From: Verrucomicrobiales bacterium
GTDB lineage: Bacteria > Verrucomicrobiota > Verrucomicrobiia > Limisphaerales > CANJXF01
Length of the DNA stretch: 64,000 bases
Assembly (NCBI GenBank): GCA_947478865.1
Contig: CANJXF010000016.1
Coordinates: forward strand, 1 to 64,000
Reading direction: 5' to 3'
Shown here: one piece after another, positions 62,698 to 64,000 of the stretch
Position numbering within the stretch: the first letter of the stretch is position 1
How the letters are laid out: the number at the start of each line of letters is the position of its first letter
The notes under the pieces: generated by a model
The model's input: the letters and a program-made list of their open reading frames with translations, nothing else
Told to the model about the DNA's origin: nothing
Databases searched by the model: none
Program-made: the position numbers and the translations under genes

Positions 62698-63825
62698 TCA
62701 ACCTTTTCGGTAAATCGGCTTCTTCACGATCACAGCCGGGGCGCGTTTGCCGCGAATTTCGATTTCAATCTTCGTGTCAGCTTTTGAGAACTCTGTGGGC
62801 ACGTAGCCCATTCCGATGCCGATGCCCAGCGACGGACTTTGCGTTCCGCTGACCGCTTCGCCGATCTTTGCGCCATCGATCCAAATTGGATAATGCGGGC
62901 GGGGCGGGGCGGATTTGTCGGTCATCTTGAACGCTATACACTTTTTGGACACTCCGTTCGCCTTCTGCGCAGCCAAAATTTCGCGGCCAACGAAATTGCC
63001 TTTGTCTAGCGCGACGAAAAACCCGACACCTGCTTCGACGGGGGTGGTGTTCTCGTCGAGTTCGTGTCCGTAGAGTGGATAGCAAACTTCCGTGCGCAGC
63101 GTATCGCGCGCACCGAGTCCCGCCGGGACGCATCCGAACGGTTTCCCCGCTTCCAAAAGCTTGTCCCAGATTTTCTGAATGGCGGCGTTCAATCCGATGA
63201 TTTCAAAACCATCTTCGCCGGTGTAGCCAGTTCGCGCGGCGAACACGTTCTCGTTTTCAAAGCGGAAAATACCGATCTCGTTTTTGTTCAGCTCCGTGAC
63301 AGAGTTGACCGTCGTTCCTCCAACCGATTTGCCGGAAATCACTTGGGTGATAAACTCCTTCACCTTCGGTCCTTGGACTGCGACCGCCGCATAGTTGTCG
63401 GAACCGTCCGCGAATTGGATCTCGTTCCGGTGAGGAAATTTTTCCAATTCCTTGGAGATCCACGCCGCATCGACGTCCACGCCGGACGCATTGACGATGA
63501 GTAGGAAAAATTCTTTCGCAATCCGATAGACGTAAAGGTCGTCGACCACTCCGCCGTTTTCGTTGCACATCAGCGTGTATTGACCTTGGCCGATGGCGAG
63601 TTTGCTCGCGTCGTTCGTGAACAGGTGATTCAGAAAACTGACGGCTGCCGGGCCGCTGACGGTAAGTTCGCCCATGTGTGAGATGTCGAAAACTCCGGCG
63701 GCTTTGCGAACGGCGAGATGTTCGTCAACAATGCTGGTGTATTGAACCGGCATTTCCCATCCGCCGAAATCGATGAGACGAGCGCCCAGTTTTTGATGTG
63801 CGGAAAAAAGCGGTGTGCGTTTCAT
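62698..63825 (-). CDS. gcvT: aminomethyltransferase (glycine cleavage T protein)
   Basis: 375 residues. MKRTPLFSAHQKLGARLIDFGGWEMPVQY, GVFDISHMGELTVSGPAAVSFLNHLFTND, and GYTGEDGFEI, LGARDTLRTEVCYPLYGHEL plus the C-terminal domain. Transfers the methylene group to tetrahydrofolate. Complete; ATG 63825 lies 6 bp after the oxidoreductase stop, so a shared transcript is likely. No glycine riboswitch seen between them. Confidence 0.95.
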   Translation of the reverse strand: MKRTPLFSAHQKLGARLIDFGGWEMPVQYTSIVDEHLAVRKAAGVFDISHMGELTVSGPAAVSFLNHLFTNDASKLAIGQGQYTLMCNENGGVVDDLYVYRIAKEFFLLIVNASGVDVDAAWISKELEKFPHRNEIQFADGSDNYAAVAVQGPKVKEFITQVISGKSVGGTTVNSVTELNKNEIGIFRFENENVFAARTGYTGEDGFEIIGLNAAIQKIWDKLLEAGKPFGCVPAGLGARDTLRTEVCYPLYGHELDENTTPVEAGVGFFVALDKGNFVGREILAAQKANGVSKKCIAFKMTDKSAPPRPHYPIWIDGAKIGEAVSGTQSPSLGIGIGMGYVPTEFSKADTKIEIEIRGKRAPAVIVKKPIYRKG

Positions 63826-63831
63826 TTCGAG

Positions 63832-64000
63832 TTATCCCCACTTTTCGGTCTTCATCTGTTCCTTCGGCACTTTCATTTCGTCTACGACCAGTTTTTCGGT
63901 GGATTCGACAAGCTCGTTGGGTCCGCAGGCATAGAAAACTGTGTTCGGCAAATCGTGAACATGCTCGCGAATCCAGTCCGGATTGATGCGTCCGCGTCGG
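63832..64000 (-). CDS. FNR-like FAD/NAD(P)-binding oxidoreductase, C-terminal end (partial)
   Basis: About 56 codons at the window edge ending TAA at 63832-63834. The peptide (INPDWIREHVHDLPNTVFYACGPNELVE...VPKEQMKTEKWG) resembles the NAD-binding end of ferredoxin-NADP reductase/flavohemoprotein-type oxidoreductases: FYACGP motif and terminal TEKWG. Upstream part lies outside the window, so the exact family is open. Confidence 0.6.
   Translation of the reverse strand, partial: RRGRINPDWIREHVHDLPNTVFYACGPNELVESTEKLVVDEMKVPKEQMKTEKWG

Overview
The window looks like chromosomal DNA of a Verrucomicrobiota bacterium, probably from the Limisphaerales/Pedosphaera side of the phylum. This is an inference from gene content: a Planctomycete/Verrucomicrobia-type DUF1592-DUF1552 pair, an ECF sigma factor of the TIGR02999 type, a pseudopilin with an H-X9-DG C-terminal motif, a secreted protein with the beta-rich C-terminal domain common in this group, an ebo-type gene set, and two divergent UvrA paralogues. 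No rRNA, CRISPR array, phage or integrase was seen. One tRNA (Leu, GAG) is present.

Layout. 1-6.1 kb: tail of an ISL3-type transposase that has cut a glycosyltransferase, then an MDR dehydrogenase, a two-headed phosphodiesterase (NPP-like plus EEP domain) and the CCA-adding enzyme. 6.2-13.8 kb: a Cus-type heavy-metal efflux operon (cusCBA) with three small secreted Cys-rich or YHS-like proteins. 13.9-17.2 kb: an ebo-type cluster (small protein, EboB, EboE, EboC). 17.2-19.8 kb: LysM/TPR lipoprotein, unknown membrane-anchored protein, ABC ATPase. 19.9-25.9 kb: accessory region with a double-CxxC protein, YifB/ComM, a delta-60 remnant, an ECF sigma factor with a decayed duplicate, a secreted protein, a PolX-derived PHP lipoprotein and an FmdB-like zinc ribbon. 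26.1-29.0 kb: RNA ligase rtcB (with a premature TAA), a G3E GTPase and archease. 29.2-34.9 kb: DUF1592/DUF1552 pair. 35.1-43.3 kb: a type I restriction-modification operon in which hsdR carries a nonsense codon and hsdS is split by an inversion of about 1.18 kb. 43.4-50.9 kb: tRNA-Leu, TPR protein, pseudopilin, polyprenyl synthase, Uma2 protein, first UvrA. 51.0-56.0 kb: BON lipoprotein, second UvrA, orphan DNA methyltransferase. 56.1-59.7 kb: rpsP-khpA-trmD-rplS facing hisS and an HU protein. 59.7-64 kb: a SAM-I riboswitch controlling thrC and two MoaD-like sulfur carriers plus a NIL-domain protein, then gcvH, gcvT and the end of an FNR-like oxidoreductase.

The most interesting signals are: (1) a SAM-I riboswitch with terminator in front of a threonine-synthase-like gene co-transcribed with two tandem GG-ending sulfur carriers and a NIL protein, which suggests methionine/homocysteine synthesis from a protein thiocarboxylate; (2) the hsdS inversion, whose breakpoints fall in frame at a 6-bp inverted repeat, together with a nonsense codon in hsdR; (3) four in-frame palindromes inside the DUF1016 gene of the same operon; (4) the rtcB-G3E GTPase-archease operon; (5) an NPP-EEP fusion near an ebo cluster. 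Several genes are broken (glycosyltransferase, rtcB, hsdR, hsdS, a sigma-factor duplicate), so gene decay is a recurring feature, although assembly or base errors cannot be excluded from one sequence.
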